A stretch of 64,000 nt of DNA from Cinnamomum chago (taxonomy: Eukaryota; Streptophyta; Magnoliopsida; Laurales; Lauraceae). Below, in pieces: positions 60,077 through 64,000 of the stretch. The stretch is taken from positions 28,136,501-28,200,500 of the forward strand of contig CP142452.1 of assembly GCA_038049695.1 (NCBI GenBank). The letters are read 5' to 3'. Position 1 is the stretch's first letter. Every line of letters starts with the position of its first letter. Position numbers and translations under genes: made by a program. The notes under the pieces are model-generated. The model was given only the letters and a program-made list of their open reading frames with translations, searched no databases and was not told the DNA's origin.

Positions 60077-63000
60077 AAAACATTTGGTCCCCAAATGTAA
60101 AAACAAGGTCAGAACATACCTGAGGTAGAAGATGTGGATAGTCCTTCTCCACCTGGTCGCATAGCTCCCATGTAGCCTCTTCCGGAGTGTGATGCTCCCA
60201 CTGAACCTTTACCCAATGGATGGTTCGGTTCCGGAGCACCTGCTCCTTGGTGTCGATGATAGCAACTGGTCTGGCGATGTACGAAGCGTCTGGCTGAATA
60301 TTGAGTGGTTGGTAGAATAGAACATGCGTAGGATCCTCCACATACTTCTTCAGCATAGAGACGTGGAACACATCATGCACTCCTGATAGCTCTGGCGGTA
60401 GCTGAAGCTTGTAAGCAACGTCTCCAATCCTTGACCTGATCTCGAACCGTCGGACGTATCTCCGCGCTAGCTTACCCTTCTCGCCAAACCTAAGGGTACC
60501 TCTGGCTGGGGAAACCTTCAAGAATACTCTATCTCCCTTCTGAAACTCGAAAGGTCTGCGCCGATTATCTGCATAGCTCTTCTGTCGGCTGCGGCTGACC
60601 TTCAGGTTCTCAACTATCTGCCGAACCTTCTCGCTGGTGTCACTGACTATGGATGGTCCATGGAAACTCCTAACACCAACTTCTTCCCAACAGACTGGGG
60701 TCTTGCATCTCCTTCCGTACAGAGCCTCGAACGGTGCCATCTTGATGCTCGAATGGTAATTGTTGTTGTAGGCAAACTCGCAAATCGGCAAGGAATCTTC
60801 CCAATTCTCTTTGTAGTCCAAGACACAAGCTCTCAACATGTCCTCTAGTGTCTGGTTAGTACGCTCGGTCTGCCCATCTGTCTGAGGATGATATGCGGTG
60901 CTGAAACTCAACTTGGTGCCTAAGGCTTGCTGCAGACTCTCCCAGAAATGGAAAGTAAAACGCGGGTCTCTATCCGAAACAATCGAAGCCGGAACCCAGT
61001 GCAATGAAACAATCCTATCCACATACAGCTTAGCAAGGGCGTCGAGTCCTGCCTTCATCGAAACTGACAAGAAGTGAGCTGACTTAGTCAGTCGATCCAC
61101 AATCATCCAAATGCCGACGTGGCGTCTCCTGGTAGCTGGGAGTCCTGCAATGAAGTCCATGGTGATATGTTCCCACTTCCACCGGGGTATGTCGAGCTGG
61201 TGCAGTAGTCCTAGCGGCTTCTGATGCTCAATCTTGATCTGCTGACACGTCAAGCACCGGGAGACATAGCGTGCTATCTTTTTCTTCATGTTGTTCCACC
61301 AGTAGTAGCTCCTCAGGTTCTGGTACATCTTGGTGCTGCCAGGGTGAATCGAGTATCTGTTATGGTGTGCATCTGCTAAGATCTCGTCCTTCAGCTCCTG
61401 GATATCCGGCACGCACAATCTGTCCTGATAGTAGAGCACTCCACTAATCAATCTGAACTCTGGCCTCTGGTCAATCTGCTCGATCACTCTAACAAGCTTT
61501 GGATTGTTGCGTTGACTGTCCTTGACCTTTCCTAGCAACTCTGGTTCCCATGCGAACATGGTAGCAAGCAAGACTCTCTCGCTGAGCGGCTGAAACTGGA
61601 CATCTAAGCTGCTGAAGACGTCGGTCCACACGCCCTCTGCTGCTAGAAAACTGAGGAGGGCGGTCTTCCTGCTCAAAGTATTTGCTACGACATTCGCCTT
61701 ACCCGGATGGTATTTGATAGGGAAGTCGTAATCCTTGATGTACTCCATCCATCTTCTCTGTCGATTGTTGAGGTCGTTCTGAGTGAACAAGTACTACAAG
61801 CTACGATGATCGGAATGTACTTCGAATTTCTCCCCATAAAGATAGTGTCGCCACAACTTCAATGCAAAAACGACCGCTGCTAGCTCCAAGTCGTGAGTAG
61901 CATACTTCTTCTCCTGCTCTTTCAACTGGCGTGATCCATAGGCAATAACTTTTCCTTCCTGCATCAAGACACAACCAAGACCGGTCCCCGAAGCGTCGGT
62001 GAAGACTACGAATCCACCGTTACCAGTAGGCAAAGACAACATGGGTGTTGTCGTCAGTCTCTCCTTCAGCTCTTGGAAGCTGTTCTCGCAAGCATCGGTC
62101 CAAACGAACGGTATATCCTTCCGCGTTAACTTGGTCAATGGGGCTGAAATCATGGAGAAGCTTTTGACTAATCTGCGATAGTAGCCTGCTAAGCCGAGAA
62201 AACTCCGAATCTCCGTGGCATTCTTCGGTCTCTCCCAATTCATCACTGCTTCTATCTTTGCTGGGTCCACTGCTAGCCCATCCTTGGAGATGATATGCCC
62301 GAGGAAAACTACTTGTTCCAACCAAAACTCGCACTTGCTAAGCTTCGCGTACAACTGGTTGTCGCGTAACAACTGTAGAGACGTCCTCAAATTCTACTCG
62401 TGCTCCTCTCTGGACTTGGAGTAGACCAACACATCGTCGATGAACACAACGGTGAAGCTGTCGAGGTACGGTGCGGAGATCTTGTTCATCAGGGACATGA
62501 ACACTGCTGGTGCATTCGTCAATCCGAACGGCATCACAAGGAACTCGTAGTGGCCATAGCGTGAACGAAACGATGTCTTCTGCACATCCTGCTCTCTGAC
62601 TCGCAGCTGATGATATCCCGATCTCAAGTCTATCTTCGAAAAGTACTGCGCACCCTGAAGCTGGTCGAAGAGCTCGTCGATCCGAGGAAGAGGATACTTG
62701 TTCTTCACCGTGGCCTGGTTCAGTTGTCGATAGTCGATGCACATCCTCATCGATCCATCCTTCTTCTTCACAAAGAGCACTGGTGCGCCCCACGGCGACA
62801 CGCTCGGCCTGATGAAGCCTTTGTCTAGCAACTCCTCCAACTGGGTCTTCAACTCTCGTAACTTTGCCGGAGCCATTCGATAAGGAGCTCTGGAAATAGG
62901 AGCTGTGCCTGGTGCAAGCTCAATGGTGAAGTCGATCTCTCTGACAGGTGGTAATCCCGGGATCTCGTCGGGAAACACATCGGGGAACTCGCAGATAACT

Positions 63001-64000
63001 TGGATCTCCTCTACTCCCTTGGTCGGCTTATCCTCCGAGATGAATGCGATGTAGCCTTCGCAACCTGATTTCATCAGTCTCTCGGCCTTCAGTGCCGAAA
63101 TCACTCTGGTGCTGGGCCGCTTCCTTTCACTAACAAACTCGATCGTGTCATCTGAACCGTCGATAGTGAGTCGAACTGTCTTCTCGAAGCAATCCATCAC
63201 CGCTCGGTATCTAGCCAACCAATCAATCCCCAAGATGACGTCGAAGTCATGCATGGGTAGCACGATCAGATCCGCAAGCAAAATGCACTCCCCAATCCGC
63301 ACTCGGCATCTGGGGTGGTAAGTCTGACACACCACACTCCTACCCATAGGGGTGGACACCACTAACGTATAAGGCATAGCCTCACCTATCCCACCAAGGA
63401 CTAAAGCAAAAGCTGATGACACATATGAATGTGTCGCTCCTGGATCAAGCAAAACTCTAGCAAGATGATCACTGATAGAAAGAGTACCTTCCACCACGTT
63501 GCCTGCGGCCTCTGTATCCTCATGAGTAAGTGCGAAAGCTCAACCCACAGCCTGGGGCCTCTGCTGCTGGTGCTGCTGGCCATCGTGCCTCTTATGTCGC
63601 CCTCGCTGGTACTATTGCCCTCGGGGCTGCTGAGGTGCGCGTGCCTGCTGCTGTGCATGGTATTGCGGCTGAGGTGCTAGTGCAACCTGACGCGTTGGCT
63701 GAGCCGCTGGAGCTGGGGCTGGAACTGGAGCTCCCGGAGGTGCTGGTAGTTGTAGCATCAGGGGCTGCTGCTCGCGGAGTGGGCAATGCCTAGATATGTG
63801 CCCCGACTCACCACAGTCGAAGCATACTCTAGGCCCGCGGTAAGGCTGCTGCTGCTGATGGTATCGCCCCACCTGGCCTGGTGGCCTCTGCCTCTGGAAT
63901 GGCTGTCGCTGGGGAACCAGGGCTGCTGTTTGATCGGGGCGATCCGGAGTCGCTTCTGCTGACGAACGGCCTCCAGCCGTTGAAGATGCTCCTCTGCCCA
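60077..64000 (-). mobile_element. Ty3/gypsy chromovirus (Tekay/Del type) gag-pol region
   Basis: Minus-strand parts in order: gag zinc knuckle CFDCGESGHISRHC (about 63780-63825), protease (about 63420-63460), reverse transcriptase with the FIDD active site (about 62430-62880), RNase H (about 61800-62060), integrase with an HHCC-type zinc region (about 61230-61370) and catalytic core (about 60870-61160), and a chromodomain-like C-terminal region (about 60100-60350). Domain order PR-RT-RH-IN defines Ty3/gypsy; the C-terminal region and very long LTRs point to Tekay/Del. The element continues beyond the right edge, where the rest of gag and the 5' LTR must lie. The coding region is broken by a small number of changes (about three or four), so it is a fossil, but a rather young one. 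Confidence 0.93.

Overview
The window is nuclear DNA from a flowering plant. The evidence is an intron-rich plant-type gene for the XPF/RAD1/UVH1 repair endonuclease, fragments of plant families (DUF674, pentatricopeptide repeat, phytocystatin, histone H2A), and a dense nested population of plant transposable elements: a Ty3/gypsy chromovirus, solo LTRs, Mutator-like and hAT-like non-autonomous elements, fold-back MITEs and an L1-type LINE. The species cannot be assigned from the sequence alone.

Layout. 1-2139: tandem array with alternating 227-232 and 243-246 bp monomers, cut by the window edge. 2630-5830: duplicated tRNA-like (SINE-like) units, a hAT-type element with an exact 8-bp target duplication, a broken histone H2A gene, and a PPR gene fragment. 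6382-8735: remains of an L1-type LINE split by a GTGGGCC-rich repeat. 10067-14999: repeat-rich DNA without a recognised gene. 15050-16811: solo LTR. 17129-18237: TIR transposon with an 8-bp target duplication. 18490-18694: phytocystatin pseudogene. 19046-19989: Mutator-like MITE. 21556-21775: palindromic tandem repeat.

22909-33142 (minus) is the only complete host gene: XPF/UVH1 in eight exons, with frames and splice sites consistent throughout (986 residues). Two MITE-like fold-back elements sit in its last intron, one an almost perfect 173-bp hairpin, and another TIR element lies in its third intron. 33672-34139 is a recent tandem duplication next to its 5' end.

35795-39612: a small tandem LTR element (TRIM-like) and a second solo LTR of the family seen at 15050. 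40384-43932: a 3.5-kb Ty3-type solo LTR. 44738-46852: a 2.1-kb Mutator-like element with an exact 9-bp target duplication, carrying a 20-bp minisatellite and a gene-like open segment. 48395-54715: inverted-repeat structures, the larger one invaded by a 2.2-kb solo LTR. 55285-55704: truncated DUF674 gene. 56981-64000: the 3' LTR, polypurine tract and gag-pol region of a minus-strand Ty3/gypsy chromovirus of the same LTR family as 40384, running off the right edge.

Apart from XPF nothing here forms a working pathway. The window is mainly a record of repeated insertion, recombination of LTR elements down to solo LTRs, and decay of duplicated host gene fragments. I see no CRISPR, rRNA gene, intact tRNA gene or operon. 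Boundaries and target duplications were read by eye; no alignment or database search was run.
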